DNA from: Christensenella sp. UBA1685
Lineage (GTDB): Bacteria > Bacillota > Clostridia > Christensenellales > CAG-138
NCBI GenBank assembly: GCA_002320595.1
Contig: DCKB01000059.1
Coordinates: forward strand, 1 to 64,000
Direction of reading: 5' to 3'
Length of the DNA: 64,000 nucleotides
The position numbers and the translations under genes are program-made. The notes beneath the pieces are model-generated. The model saw only the letters and a program-made list of their open reading frames with translations. It ran no database searches and was not told where the DNA came from. This document shows positions 32,790-41,865 of this stretch, piece after piece. Each line of letters starts with the position of its first letter. The first letter of the stretch is position 1.

Positions 32790-35700
32790 ATGAAATTACG
32801 CGTAAAAAAGCTTTTGTTCATATTGATTTTGGCCGTGGCGCTCATCGTGGCGCTCGTGATTTACTGCACGGGCGGCACAGGCGGCGGCAGCAATTCGCAC
32901 ACCGTTCAAAGCACGCTTGCCCTGAGCGAGGTCATGACGAGCAACAAGGGCTCCGTGCCGGATGAAAACGGTAACTACCCGGATTGGGTGGAGCTGAAGA
33001 ACACCGGCAGCACCACCCTTGATGTGGGCGGCTTTGGCCTTACGGATGACCTTACTGCGGGAGTAAAGTATGTGTTCCCGAGCGGCACCAAGGTTGAAGC
33101 GGGCGGTTACATCGTGGTCTGGTGCAGCGGGGAGAGCACGGGCGGCCTCGTCGCTCCGTTCAGGCTGTCCGCTTCCGACAGCCTGGTGCTTCTCGATGTA
33201 ACGGGCAACACGCTGGACACGCTTGTCCTGCGCGCGGTCGCCTCCGGCAACACGCTTGCAAAGGATGCTTCCGGCGCCTGGACTGAAATGAAACCGTCTC
33301 CGGGATATGACAACACCGAAGCGGGCGCGGCCGCGTTCGAGGCCTCCCTTCAGGGCGATGAGGATCTTGGCGTCACCATCAATGAATTCATGGCCGCGAA
33401 CGCCACCACGCTCGCGGATGCATACGGCGTGTATTCGGACTGGATTGAGCTTTACAACAGCAACGATGCCGAGGTTGACCTTTCCGGCTGCGGCCTTTCG
33501 GATACGCTTTCGCAGCCGAAAAAATACACGTTCCCGGAAGGCACGGTCATCCCGGCAAAGGGGTATCTTGTCATCTTCTGCTCCGGAAACGAGGGCTTCA
33601 CGGAATCGGGCGAGCTGCACGCGCCGTTCGGCCTCAGGGCCTATCAGGAGGACGTGGTGCTTTCCGGCAAGCGCGGCACCATTTTGGACAGCTTCTCCTA
33701 TTCCGCGCAGGAAACGGACTGTTCCATGGCGCGCATGCCGGACGGCACGGGGGAATTCGCGCAAACCTCCCACCCCACACCCGGCTATGCCAACGATGAC
33801 GCGGGATATCAGGCCTTCGCAGCAAGCGTGGCCCGCCTGAAAAGCGATGTTTACATCTCCGAGGCGCTCGGCAAGAACATCAGCGCCAAGGCCGCGCCGG
33901 ACGGAGAATATTACGACTGCATAGAGCTGAGCAACCGGGGGACGGAAACCGTCTCCCTTTCTGGCTGCGCGCTTTCCGACAATCCCAAGAACCCGGCAAA
34001 GTGGGTTTTCCCGGAAGGCACGGAGCTTGCGCCCGGGGAGTATCTTGTGGTGTATGCCTCCGGCGGAAATAAGAAGGATGCCAGGAACGACCTGCACACG
34101 AACTTCAACTTAAGCGCCGCGGGCGCTTCCATTTATTTGTTCGGTGCGGACGGGCTTTTGATGGACAAATTGCAAACCGGCGCTTTTTTGAACGACATGA
34201 GCTATGGCCTGGATGCGGACGGGAGGTATGCATGCTTTGAAACGGCGACGCTTGGCGCGGCGAATGGCGCCGGGCGGAAGGGCGTGACGGGCATGGTACA
34301 GTTTTTGACCACGCCGGGCATTTACGACGGCGAGATCGAGATCGCGCTTTCCGCACCTCAGGGCGAAACCATCCACTACACGCTCGATTGTACGACCCCC
34401 ACGCCAAACTCCCCGGTATATGACGGCCCCATCAAGGTTGCGAAGAATACCGTAGTGCGCGCGGTTTCTATGCGCGAAGGATATGTGACCAACTACACCG
34501 TATCCGGCACGTTCCTTTTTAAAAGCGACGATGTAAACCACAGCCTGCCCGTTGTGACGCTTGTGACGGACCCGGACAACCTCTGGAGCAACGAGAAGGG
34601 CATATACGCGTTCGGCGAAAATTACGACCCAACGCTTGCCTATGGCGATGCGATTACTACGGCAAACTTCTGGAAATCCAAAACCGCGCCCGATGAATGG
34701 GAGCGGCCGGGCTGCCTCGGCGTGTTTGACGAAAGCGGGCGCGAGGTTTTTTCCCAAAACATCGGCATGCGCATTGCGGGCAGCTTTGGGCGCGGGCGCG
34801 CGCAGAAGGGCTTCAACCTCATTGCGCGGGACGCTTATGGCGACAACCGCATGGCATACCCTTTTTTTGAGGATTTGGACTACACGGAATATAAATCGAT
34901 CGTCCTGCGCGCGGGGGCGCAGGATCAGAACAGCGGCAAGTTCCGCGATGAGCTGGCGGCGGGCCTGCTCGTGGGCAGCGACGTAAACTTTCTCTATCAG
35001 GCATATAAGCCCTATGTGCTTTACCTCAACGGCGAATACTGGGGCGTGTATTTCATGAAGGAAAAACGCAACCGCTTCTTCGTTGCGCAGCACGAAGGCA
35101 CGGACGACACCGTGAACATGGACATCATCCGTTCGGCGGGCAAAGGTTCTGTTTACTATGGCTCCAACGCGGAGTGGCAGGAGTTTATGACATGGCTCAA
35201 CGGCACGGGAAACGACCTTTCTTCCGCCTCGAATTATGCCTACGCAGAGGAGCGCGTGGATCTCGACAGCTTCATGGATTACATGATCTGCGAGATCTAC
35301 TCCGCCAATTCCGATGTTTGGAACATCCAGTATTACAAGATCAAGGGCGGCAAGTGGAAATGGATTTACTATGATTTTTGCTGGAGCTTCGGCGCAAGCG
35401 AGAACCGCACCAATCATCAAACCCTTTCCATCCGCAGGCTGTCCAGCAAGCCCTGCTCCGACCTGTTCAACGCACTTTTGAAGAACAGCGACTGGCGCGA
35501 CCGCTTCTGCCGCCGCTTCGCGGAGCTGCTCAACACGATTTATGCCCCGGAGACCGTGCTTGCAAAAATCGATGAACTGTACGCCCAGGTGGAGCCGGAA
35601 GTGGCGCGCGAACGGGAAAAGTTCAACGGCGAAACATGGCTTGGCGTCAAGCAGCACAACGAAGTGCGCGGCACCTATGAAGGCTTCATAAAGCAGGTGC

Positions 35701-35804
35701 AAATCATGCGCGAATTTGCATCCGGCCGCCCGGAGTCGCTCAAACAGCAGATTCAAAAGGAATTCGGCCTTTCCGATTCGTATATGCAGGAGGTGTTCGG
35801 ATGA
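32790..35804 (+). CDS. exported lamin-tail and CotH-kinase domain protein
   Basis: A 1004-residue protein with an N-terminal signal/anchor (MKLRVKKLLFILILAVALIV). Three lamin-tail domains follow, each beginning like LSEVMTSNKG or INEFMAAN and ending in a Gly-x-Phe-rich strand (about residues 40-160, 200-320, 355-470). Next is a chitobiase-like beta-sandwich (IHYTLDCTTPTPNSPVYDGP, near residue 530). The C-terminal half is a CotH kinase domain (PVVTLVTDPDNLW, then NIGMRIAGSFGRGRAQKGFN, ending with NSDVWNIQYYKIKGGKWKWI and YYDFCWSFG, which hold the metal-binding Asp/Asn). CotH phosphorylates spore coat proteins; exported versions with lamin tails have unknown targets. ATG 32790 is chosen for its signal peptide and AGGA site. 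It overlaps the next gene by ATGA. Confidence 0.92.
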   Translation: MKLRVKKLLFILILAVALIVALVIYCTGGTGGGSNSHTVQSTLALSEVMTSNKGSVPDENGNYPDWVELKNTGSTTLDVGGFGLTDDLTAGVKYVFPSGTKVEAGGYIVVWCSGESTGGLVAPFRLSASDSLVLLDVTGNTLDTLVLRAVASGNTLAKDASGAWTEMKPSPGYDNTEAGAAAFEASLQGDEDLGVTINEFMAANATTLADAYGVYSDWIELYNSNDAEVDLSGCGLSDTLSQPKKYTFPEGTVIPAKGYLVIFCSGNEGFTESGELHAPFGLRAYQEDVVLSGKRGTILDSFSYSAQETDCSMARMPDGTGEFAQTSHPTPGYANDDAGYQAFAASVARLKSDVYISEALGKNISAKAAPDGEYYDCIELSNRGTETVSLSGCALSDNPKNPAKWVFPEGTELAPGEYLVVYASGGNKKDARNDLHTNFNLSAAGASIYLFGADGLLMDKLQTGAFLNDMSYGLDADGRYACFETATLGAANGAGRKGVTGMVQFLTTPGIYDGEIEIALSAPQGETIHYTLDCTTPTPNSPVYDGPIKVAKNTVVRAVSMREGYVTNYTVSGTFLFKSDDVNHSLPVVTLVTDPDNLWSNEKGIYAFGENYDPTLAYGDAITTANFWKSKTAPDEWERPGCLGVFDESGREVFSQNIGMRIAGSFGRGRAQKGFNLIARDAYGDNRMAYPFFEDLDYTEYKSIVLRAGAQDQNSGKFRDELAAGLLVGSDVNFLYQAYKPYVLYLNGEYWGVYFMKEKRNRFFVAQHEGTDDTVNMDIIRSAGKGSVYYGSNAEWQEFMTWLNGTGNDLSSASNYAYAEERVDLDSFMDYMICEIYSANSDVWNIQYYKIKGGKWKWIYYDFCWSFGASENRTNHQTLSIRRLSSKPCSDLFNALLKNSDWRDRFCRRFAELLNTIYAPETVLAKIDELYAQVEPEVAREREKFNGETWLGVKQHNEVRGTYEGFIKQVQIMREFASGRPESLKQQIQKEFGLSDSYMQEVFG

Positions 35805-36496
35805 GCAAGATCCCACAGTACAGGCACGAGCTGAAATATTACATCAATCAGGGCGCATACACGTTCCTTTCCAAGAAGCTTTCGCTCACCATGGAGCAGG
35901 ACAAGTATGCCCGAAAAAACGGCGGGGAATATTTGATCCGCAGCCTGTATCTTGACGACATGGACGATTCCGCTTTCCGCGAAAAGCTGGATGGCATCGA
36001 CAACCGGGACAAGTTCCGCATCCGCATTTACAATATGTCGGATGCGGCGATCAAGCTTGAATGCAAGCACAAGGAGGGCGGCTACATCAAGAAAACCTCC
36101 CTTGCGCTTTCCCGGGAGGAATACGAGCGGCTCAGAAAAGGGGATTATACCTTCCTGCTGCACCGGCCGGAGCCGTTTGCGCGGCGCATGTTTGCGGAGT
36201 TTGCAACAAAGCCGCTGAGGCCCTGCGTGATTGTGGATTATATGCGTGAGGCGTATACCTTCCCCGTGCAGGATGTGCGCGTGACGTTTGACAAGGATGT
36301 GCGCACCGGCTACCGCAGCACGGACCTGTTCAACGCGCACATCCCCACATACCGCGTGATCGACGATTACGACATGGTGCTAGAGGTGAAGTTCAACCAG
36401 CACCTGCCCACATACATCCGCTCGCTTTTACAGCTTGACGCACATGTGCGCAGCGCGGTCAGCAAGTACTGTTTGTGCAGGAAATTTGAATTGTAA
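35801..36496 (+). CDS. VTC domain protein (polyphosphate polymerase-like)
   Basis: A 231-residue cytosolic protein with the VTC/CYTH-type tunnel fold. The basic residues that line the tunnel are visible in YRHELKYYI, IRSLYLDD, FRIRIYN and KLECKHKEG, and the acidic strand in MVLEVKFN. In yeast the VTC domain makes polyphosphate from ATP; bacterial copies are found next to CotH and DUF4956 genes as here. It is coupled to the CotH gene by overlapping stop and start. Confidence 0.9.
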   Translation: MSKIPQYRHELKYYINQGAYTFLSKKLSLTMEQDKYARKNGGEYLIRSLYLDDMDDSAFREKLDGIDNRDKFRIRIYNMSDAAIKLECKHKEGGYIKKTSLALSREEYERLRKGDYTFLLHRPEPFARRMFAEFATKPLRPCVIVDYMREAYTFPVQDVRVTFDKDVRTGYRSTDLFNAHIPTYRVIDDYDMVLEVKFNQHLPTYIRSLLQLDAHVRSAVSKYCLCRKFEL

Positions 36497-36517
36497 GGCA
36501 ATTCGGGTCCAATTGAT

Positions 36518-36542
36518 AATTGACAATGCACGATTGTCAATT
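36518..36542. repeat. inverted repeat in the VTC-DUF4956 gap
   Basis: AATTGACAAT and ATTGTCAATT form a perfect 10-bp stem with a 5-base loop, in an AT-rich stretch unlike the neighbouring genes. It may be a small inserted repeat; it has no T-run. Confidence 0.6.
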
Positions 36543-36657
36543 ATACTGAAAAGCAGGCTGCTGCATAAAATGGCAGATTGAATTCAGCGAACCAAAGGCA
36601 GCAATGCAGAGCGGGCATTGCCCATTGTAATTTATAAATTGACACGGAGGTTTTCCC

Positions 36658-37314
36658 ATGAACGATTTTACCCTTTCAGACATTTTCTCCATCACGCTCA
36701 ACCCGCTGCAGGTGATCACGTCGCTCCTCATCGCGCTTCTGGTCGGCCTTTTCATCTTTTTCATTTATAAGAAGACGTTCGGCGGTGTGATGTATTCACG
36801 CAACTTCAACCTGAGCCTCATCATGCTTACGATGGTCACCTCGCTCATGCTCATGCTCATCAGCAACAGCCTTGCGGTTTCCATGGGCATGGTCGGCGCG
36901 CTTTCCATCATCCGCTTCCGCACGGCAGTGAAGGACCCGATCGACACCGTGTTCATGTTCTGGGCCGTGGGCGAGGGCATTGCCGTAGGCACGAAGTATT
37001 ATGACATCGCCGTAATCGCAGCGCTTACCATCGGCGTGATCATGGTGGTGCTGACGGTGTTCAAGGGCAAGGCCAGCATGCCGTACCTACTCATCCTCCA
37101 TTATCACGAGGGTGCGGGCCAGCAGGTGCGCCAAATGGTGAAACAGCTGCCGAACGCGCGCATGAAATCCAAGACGGCACAGCGTGACGGCATCGAGCTT
37201 ACGATGGAACTGCGCCTCCGGGAAAACGAGACGGGCTTTGTGGAAAAGTTCCTGCGTGTGGACGGCGTGTATGATGCAACGCTCATCTCCCATCAGGGGG
37301 ATATCATATCCTAA
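36658..37314 (+). CDS. DUF4956 membrane protein
   Basis: A 218-residue protein with three to four membrane helices in residues 20-130 and a soluble C-terminal half. The central block GMVGALSIIRFRTAVKDPID is the family signature. Function unknown, but it repeatedly occurs with VTC and CotH genes, which suggests a membrane partner of the polymerase. The ATG follows GGAGG. About 160 bp separate it from the VTC gene. Confidence 0.9.
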   Translation: MNDFTLSDIFSITLNPLQVITSLLIALLVGLFIFFIYKKTFGGVMYSRNFNLSLIMLTMVTSLMLMLISNSLAVSMGMVGALSIIRFRTAVKDPIDTVFMFWAVGEGIAVGTKYYDIAVIAALTIGVIMVVLTVFKGKASMPYLLILHYHEGAGQQVRQMVKQLPNARMKSKTAQRDGIELTMELRLRENETGFVEKFLRVDGVYDATLISHQGDIIS

Positions 37315-37387
37315 AACAGCAAAAAAGCACCCCGCTGCAGGCGGGAACGGGCATCTGTCAATCACGTAAGGAGGGTTTCCCTGCGCC

Positions 37388-39121
37388 ATGCACCTTGTAA
37401 AGCGCTTCGTTTCTTACTATAAGCCGCACCGGAAGCTGTTTGCCATCGACATGGCCTGCGCGTTCATCGTTGCGGTGTGCGACCTGTTTTACCCGATCAT
37501 CGCGGGAAACATCATCGACGATTATGTGCCAAACCAGGACCTCAGGCTGCTTCTGATCTGGTCCGGCGTGCTGCTCGGCATTTACCTTGTAAAGGCTGTG
37601 CTCAACTACGTCATCCAGTATTGGGGGCACATTGTGGGCGTGCGCATTCAGGGCGACATGCGGCGGGACATGTTCCGCCATATGCAGAAGCTGCCCTTTG
37701 CCTTCTTCGATGAAAACAAAACCGGCACGCTCCTTTCCCGCATGGTCAACGATCTGCAGGATGTTTCCGAGCTTGCGCACCACGGGCCGGAGGATCTGTT
37801 CCTTTCGCTCATCATGCTGGTGGGCTCCTTCATCATCCTCGCGGGTACGGACCTGCTGCTGACGGTTATCATCTTCGCGTTTTTGCCGGTGATGGTGTTC
37901 GTTGCATCCAAACTGCGCAAGGGGATGCAGGAAGCCTTCCGCGCCACGCGCGTGGAGGTGGGAGAAGTAAACGCCAACGTGGAAACGGCCATTGCCGGCA
38001 TGCGCGTTTCGCGCTCTTACACCGCCGCATCCCACGAAAACAGGAAGTTTGATACCGCGAATGAGCGCTTCAAGCTGGCGCGCGGCCGTGCTTACCGGGA
38101 AATGGGCAAGTTCCATTCCAGCATGACGCTCTTCAACGACCTGCTGTACCTGATCGTGCTTGTTGCGGGCGGCCTGTTCTTCTTTTATGGGCGCATCAGC
38201 ATCGGCGATTTTACCAAGTATATCCTGTTTATCACCATGTTTTTAAAGCCCATCAACCGGCTGGTGAACATATTTGAACAGCTTCAAAACGGCATGACGG
38301 GCTTCCAGCGCTTTGTGGAGATCATGGATCAGAAGGACGAAACGGATACCGGCACCATCGAGGCGGATGCGCTTCGCGGCAACATCGTGTTTGATCACGT
38401 CAGTTTCCGCTATGAAAACAGCGATGCCAGAGATGTGGAAAGCAAGGTCATCCATGACCTTTCCATGCGCATTGAGCCGGGGAAAACGGTTGCGCTCGTC
38501 GGCCCTTCGGGCGGAGGAAAGACGACCATCTGCAACCTGATCCCGCGCTTTTATGAAGCGGATGAAGGCACGATTTCCATTGACGGTGTGGATATACGCG
38601 ACCTGACGCGCGAATCGCTCCGCCGCAACATTGGCATCGTTGCACAGGACGTGTTTCTCTTCAACGGCAGCATCCGGGAGAACATCGCTTACGGTAACCT
38701 GGACGCAACGGATGAGGAGATCGTTGAGGCCGCCAAGAAGGCGCATATCCACGATTATATCATGACGCTTGATCACGGCTATGACACCGGCGTCGGCGAA
38801 CGCGGCGTGAAGCTTTCCGGCGGGCAGAAGCAGCGCATCTCCATCGCGCGCGTGTTTCTGAAGAACCCCTCCATCCTGATTCTGGATGAAGCGACAAGCG
38901 CCCTTGACAATGCCACGGAGATGCTCATCCAGCAGGCGCTGAACGACCTTTCGCATGGCCGCACCTGCATCGTGGTGGCGCACCGGCTTTCCACCATCAA
39001 GAATGCGGATGAGATCATCGTCCTCACCAAGGATGGCATCACGGAGCGCGGCACGCACGAGGAGCTGATCGCCGCAGGCGGCATGTACGCAAAGCTTTAC
39101 CAGTACCAGTTCCGGGAATAA
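37388..39121 (+). CDS. ABC exporter, fused membrane and ATPase domains
   Basis: A 577-residue half-transporter of the MsbA/LmrA type that works as a dimer in the membrane. Six helices occupy about residues 15-310; the ATPase follows with Walker A GPSGGGKTT near residue 378, signature LSGGQKQR near residue 480, Walker B ILILDEATSALD and the switch His in VVAHRLST. The substrate is unknown. It starts 73 bp after the DUF4956 gene behind AAGGAGGG and may be in the same transcript; a strong terminator follows. Confidence 0.93.
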   Translation: MHLVKRFVSYYKPHRKLFAIDMACAFIVAVCDLFYPIIAGNIIDDYVPNQDLRLLLIWSGVLLGIYLVKAVLNYVIQYWGHIVGVRIQGDMRRDMFRHMQKLPFAFFDENKTGTLLSRMVNDLQDVSELAHHGPEDLFLSLIMLVGSFIILAGTDLLLTVIIFAFLPVMVFVASKLRKGMQEAFRATRVEVGEVNANVETAIAGMRVSRSYTAASHENRKFDTANERFKLARGRAYREMGKFHSSMTLFNDLLYLIVLVAGGLFFFYGRISIGDFTKYILFITMFLKPINRLVNIFEQLQNGMTGFQRFVEIMDQKDETDTGTIEADALRGNIVFDHVSFRYENSDARDVESKVIHDLSMRIEPGKTVALVGPSGGGKTTICNLIPRFYEADEGTISIDGVDIRDLTRESLRRNIGIVAQDVFLFNGSIRENIAYGNLDATDEEIVEAAKKAHIHDYIMTLDHGYDTGVGERGVKLSGGQKQRISIARVFLKNPSILILDEATSALDNATEMLIQQALNDLSHGRTCIVVAHRLSTIKNADEIIVLTKDGITERGTHEELIAAGGMYAKLYQYQFRE

Positions 39122-39135
39122 GGACGCAATCCTTC

Positions 39136-39160
39136 GGGCGGCAATATGCCGCCCTTTTTT
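39136..39160 (+). terminator. terminator after the ABC exporter
   Basis: GGGCGGCA and TGCCGCCC form a perfect 8-bp stem with a 3-base loop, followed by TTTTTT, 14 bp after the stop. Confidence 0.93.
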
Positions 39161-39191
39161 GACGGCCGGAAATGGGTCTTATCTCCGCAGG

Positions 39192-39660
39192 GATACGGCA
39201 ATCCCCCGCAAAGGCTGCGCGGATTGCCCACAATTCGCAAAGGTCGTGCTAATACGGCAATCCCCCGTCAGCGGCTCGCGCCGCTGCCACCCCCTTTCAG
39301 AAAGGGGGCTTTTGGCAAGCTGCAACCAAAAGGCTCCTTTTTGAAGGGAGCTGTCGACGCAGGCGACTGAAGATTGTCTTATTCCCGTCGGCACAGATTG
39401 CTTCGCACTGCGGACTGAGGATTGTCCTTATTCCCGCAATGGTCGCGGTTTACGGCAATCCCCCGCAAAGGCCGCGCGTATTGCCCACAATTCGCGAAGG
39501 TCGTGCTGCGTTGCCGCGGGAGCGGCTTCCTTGCCGGTTTCAGCCGGAAATTCGGGCCGGGAGACGGCCCGAACGACCTGCCTGCGGGCAGGCCATTGGG
39601 CTTTCGCCTCGCTGCATCCCGCACTGCTCTCGCTCGGCTCCGCCCCCCTTCCCTGCGCTG
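39192..39660 (+). repeat. dispersed repeat family A, copy 2 (longest)
   Basis: A composite of recurring modules. A block of about 57 bp beginning TACGGCAATCCCCCGCAAAG occurs twice (39192-39248 and 39450-39507). Between them are a CCCCCTTTCAGAAAGGGGG hairpin, an AAAAGGCTCCTTTTTGAAGG block and GGATTGTC blocks. The right end (about 39508-39640) reappears inverted at 63100-63200, and the middle reappears inverted at 51121-51255. Confidence 0.8.
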
Positions 39661-39732
39661 ATTCGCTGGCGGAATTCAGGAAGCTGCCCTGCAAAGCAGC
39701 ATGCCCGCGCCCACACCTGCATATGATTCGAT

Positions 39733-40353
39733 ATGATGAATTGGCTTTGGGGAATCATGCTCGTTATAGGGCTCATAGCATGCGTGGCAAGCGGAAACGC
39801 CGAAGGCGCGATGGATGCAATGCTCGCAGGCGCAGGAGAGGCGGTGACGCTTTCTCTTTCGCTTGCGGGCGCTTACATGCTTTGGATGGGCTTAATGAAT
39901 GTGGCGAAGGAAGCCGGGTTGATCGACGCGCTTGCACGTGCCGTGCGAAAGCCGCTTGCGCTCCTGTTCCCGCGTTCGCCCGGTGCGGTTGCGCCCGTTA
40001 CGCTGAACCTTGCCGCGAACTTTTTCGGCATGGGCAGCGCCGCTACGCCCTTCGGTCTCGCCGCCATGAAAGAACTGCGCGCCGCTGCCGACCGGGACGG
40101 CGTGCCGGAAGGCACGGCTTCCGATGATATGTGCATGTTCCTTTCGCTTAACTCCTCCGCCGTGGAACTTTTGCCCACAAGCGTGCTTGCGCTGCGCGCT
40201 GCCGCGGGTTCGCTGGATGTTTACTGCGTGGTGCTGCCGACGTTCATCGCGTCGCTCCTTGCGTTTGCTTCTGCGGTGGCCCTGTGCAAACTGCTCTGCC
40301 GCCGCGCCCCGCAGCGCGGCCGCACCCGGCGGAAAGCTGGAGGGCGCGCATGA
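39733..40353 (+). CDS. spmA: spore maturation protein A
   Basis: A 206-residue membrane protein of the nucleoside-recognition/SpmA family. The block NLAANFFGMGSAATPFGLAA minus its ends lies near residue 97 and MFLSLNSSAVELLPTSVLAL near residue 136, both typical of SpmA. In Bacillus and Clostridium SpmA and SpmB are needed for proper spore core dehydration and heat resistance. No clear ribosome-binding site precedes the ATG, and a second ATG follows directly. spmB overlaps its stop (ATGA). The pair is good evidence for a spore-former. Confidence 0.93.
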   Translation: MMNWLWGIMLVIGLIACVASGNAEGAMDAMLAGAGEAVTLSLSLAGAYMLWMGLMNVAKEAGLIDALARAVRKPLALLFPRSPGAVAPVTLNLAANFFGMGSAATPFGLAAMKELRAAADRDGVPEGTASDDMCMFLSLNSSAVELLPTSVLALRAAAGSLDVYCVVLPTFIASLLAFASAVALCKLLCRRAPQRGRTRRKAGGRA

Positions 40354-40856
40354 GCTATGTGATGCCTGCGCTGATCCTGCTGCTGCTGGGCTATGCGCTC
40401 TGCAAGCGCGTGAACGTCTACGATGCCTTTACCCGCGGCGCACAGGAGGCGCTGCCGCTTCTCGTGCAAGTGCTTCCGTTTATGGCGGCTATGCTGATTG
40501 CGATGAATCTGTTCCGTTCCTCCGGTGCGCTCTCCGTGCTCATTTCCTGGATTGAGCCGCTTCTCCACCGCCTTGGCCTTCCCGCAGAACTCGTTCCGCT
40601 TTTGGTGCTCAGGCCGTTTTCCGGCAGTGCGGCGCTTGCGCTTTTGCAGGATGTGTTTGACAATCATGGCGTTGACAGTTTTCTTGGCCTTGCTGCAAGC
40701 CTGATGCTCGGTTCCACAGAAACCATTTTTTATACCGTGGCGCTTTATTTTGGCTCCGTCGGCGTCCGTAAAACCCGCGCAACCGTCGCAGTGGCCCTGC
40801 TTTCCGGCATCGTAGGCGCAGCGGCAGCCATCCTTTTTGCGCAGGCGATGCAGTGA
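40350..40856 (+). CDS. spmB: spore maturation protein B
   Basis: A 168-residue membrane protein paired with SpmA. Typical segments are FTRGAQEALPLLVQVLPFMA near residue 28, VLRPFSGSAALALLQDVF near residue 86 and GSTETIFYTVALYFG near residue 122. The start at 40350 is set by the ATGA overlap with spmA. Function as for SpmA, in spore core maturation. Confidence 0.94.
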   Translation: MSYVMPALILLLLGYALCKRVNVYDAFTRGAQEALPLLVQVLPFMAAMLIAMNLFRSSGALSVLISWIEPLLHRLGLPAELVPLLVLRPFSGSAALALLQDVFDNHGVDSFLGLAASLMLGSTETIFYTVALYFGSVGVRKTRATVAVALLSGIVGAAAAILFAQAMQ

Positions 40857-40891
40857 CGGAAGCGGTTGCGCCCTTTTTTGCGCACCTTCGA

Positions 40892-40920
40892 TTGCAAATG
40901 CAGGGCAAATTTGCTACAAT
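40892..40920 (+). promoter_or_regulatory. comB promoter
   Basis: TTGCAA (40892-40897) and TACAAT (40915-40920) are spaced by 17 bases, 40 bp before the start codon. Confidence 0.7.
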
Positions 40921-40960
40921 AAAATATCGGTGGGTTTTTGCCAACCGAGGGAGGAATCAT

Positions 40961-41674
40961 ATGCGAATCGATATAGTTCCCGTATATGGGAAAATGATAA
41001 GCAGCCATATTTCAGGCAGCACGGTCATTGTTGTGGACGTGCTCCGTTCCACAAGCTGCATCACCATGGCGGTGAAGAACGGCGCGGAACGCGTGATCCC
41101 TGCGGTCGATCCCGGCGAAGCGGCATCCATTGCGGGCCGCCTCGGCATCCGGGACTGCGTGCTTGCCGGGGAACGCGGCGGCATTAAGCTGCCGGATTTT
41201 AACTTGGGCAATTCCCCCGCGGAATATTCCGCGGAAAATGTGCAGGGCAAAACGGTGGTGATCAGCACTTCCAACGGCACGGCTGCCATCCACGGCTCTT
41301 CTGCGGCGAAGGATGTGCTTATCGGCGCAATGATTAACCGCACGGCAGTCGCCAAACGCGCGCTTGCGCTCGGCGACGATATCCTGATCGTTTGCGCCGG
41401 CACGGACGGAGCGATTTCCGCCGATGACCTGATTGCCGCAGGCGCAATCGCAGATGCGGTATGCCGCCATGCGGCCGGCCCCGTTGAAGCCACAGACATT
41501 ACAAAGGTGTGCTGCATGCTGTATGCCGACTGGCAGGAGGGCCGGGCGGATCTTTCCGCAACGTTCCACTATGCCCGTTTGGTGCGCCTTGGATTCACGG
41601 ATGACGTCCGCTTCTGCTTTACGCCGGATGTGACGGATGTTGTGCCCGTTTATGAAAACGGCATTATCCGCTGA
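40961..41674 (+). CDS. comB: 2-phosphosulfolactate phosphatase family protein
   Basis: A 237-residue member of the ComB family. Recognised blocks are VIVVDVLRSTSCITMAVKNG near residue 22 (with the metal-binding Asp), LAGERGGIKLPDFNLGNSP near residue 68, TSNGTAAI near residue 105 and VCAGTDGAISADD near residue 146. ComB makes sulfolactate in methanogen coenzyme M synthesis, but homologs are common in Clostridia and Bacillus where the purpose is unclear. No other coenzyme M genes are seen. GAGGGAGGA precedes the ATG; the gene has its own promoter and terminator. Confidence 0.92.
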   Translation: MRIDIVPVYGKMISSHISGSTVIVVDVLRSTSCITMAVKNGAERVIPAVDPGEAASIAGRLGIRDCVLAGERGGIKLPDFNLGNSPAEYSAENVQGKTVVISTSNGTAAIHGSSAAKDVLIGAMINRTAVAKRALALGDDILIVCAGTDGAISADDLIAAGAIADAVCRHAAGPVEATDITKVCCMLYADWQEGRADLSATFHYARLVRLGFTDDVRFCFTPDVTDVVPVYENGIIR

Positions 41675-41714
41675 ACCGTGGTGCGGCAGCGCGCACATTG
41701 CTGTGTTCCAAACC

Positions 41715-41747
41715 ATCGGCCGCATCTTTCGGGAGCGGCCGATTTTG
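41715..41747 (+). terminator. terminator after comB
   Basis: ATCGGCCGC and GCGGCCGAT form a perfect 9-bp stem with an 11-base loop, followed by TTTGTTG. Confidence 0.8.
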
Positions 41748-41865
41748 TTGTTTGTTTACAAACTGTCTCTTTACAAAAACGGGAACCTGCTGTACTGTTT
41801 CTAAGTACAATACTCAAATGGGTCTGGCGGGATCCCGCTGTGCCATAAAAGAACGGAGGTACGTT

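Larger units (their letters stand above)
39122..39732. other. repeat-filled intergenic region
   Basis: 611 bp without a supported gene: a terminator at the left, then the largest copy of repeat family A. Short open frames here are by-products of the GC-rich repeats. Confidence 0.75.

Noticed and set aside
39192..39507. CRISPR-like array (two repeats of about 57 bp)
   Set aside because: The spacing is about 200 bp, only two units are present, and the same sequence occurs as dispersed repeats elsewhere. No cas genes are nearby.
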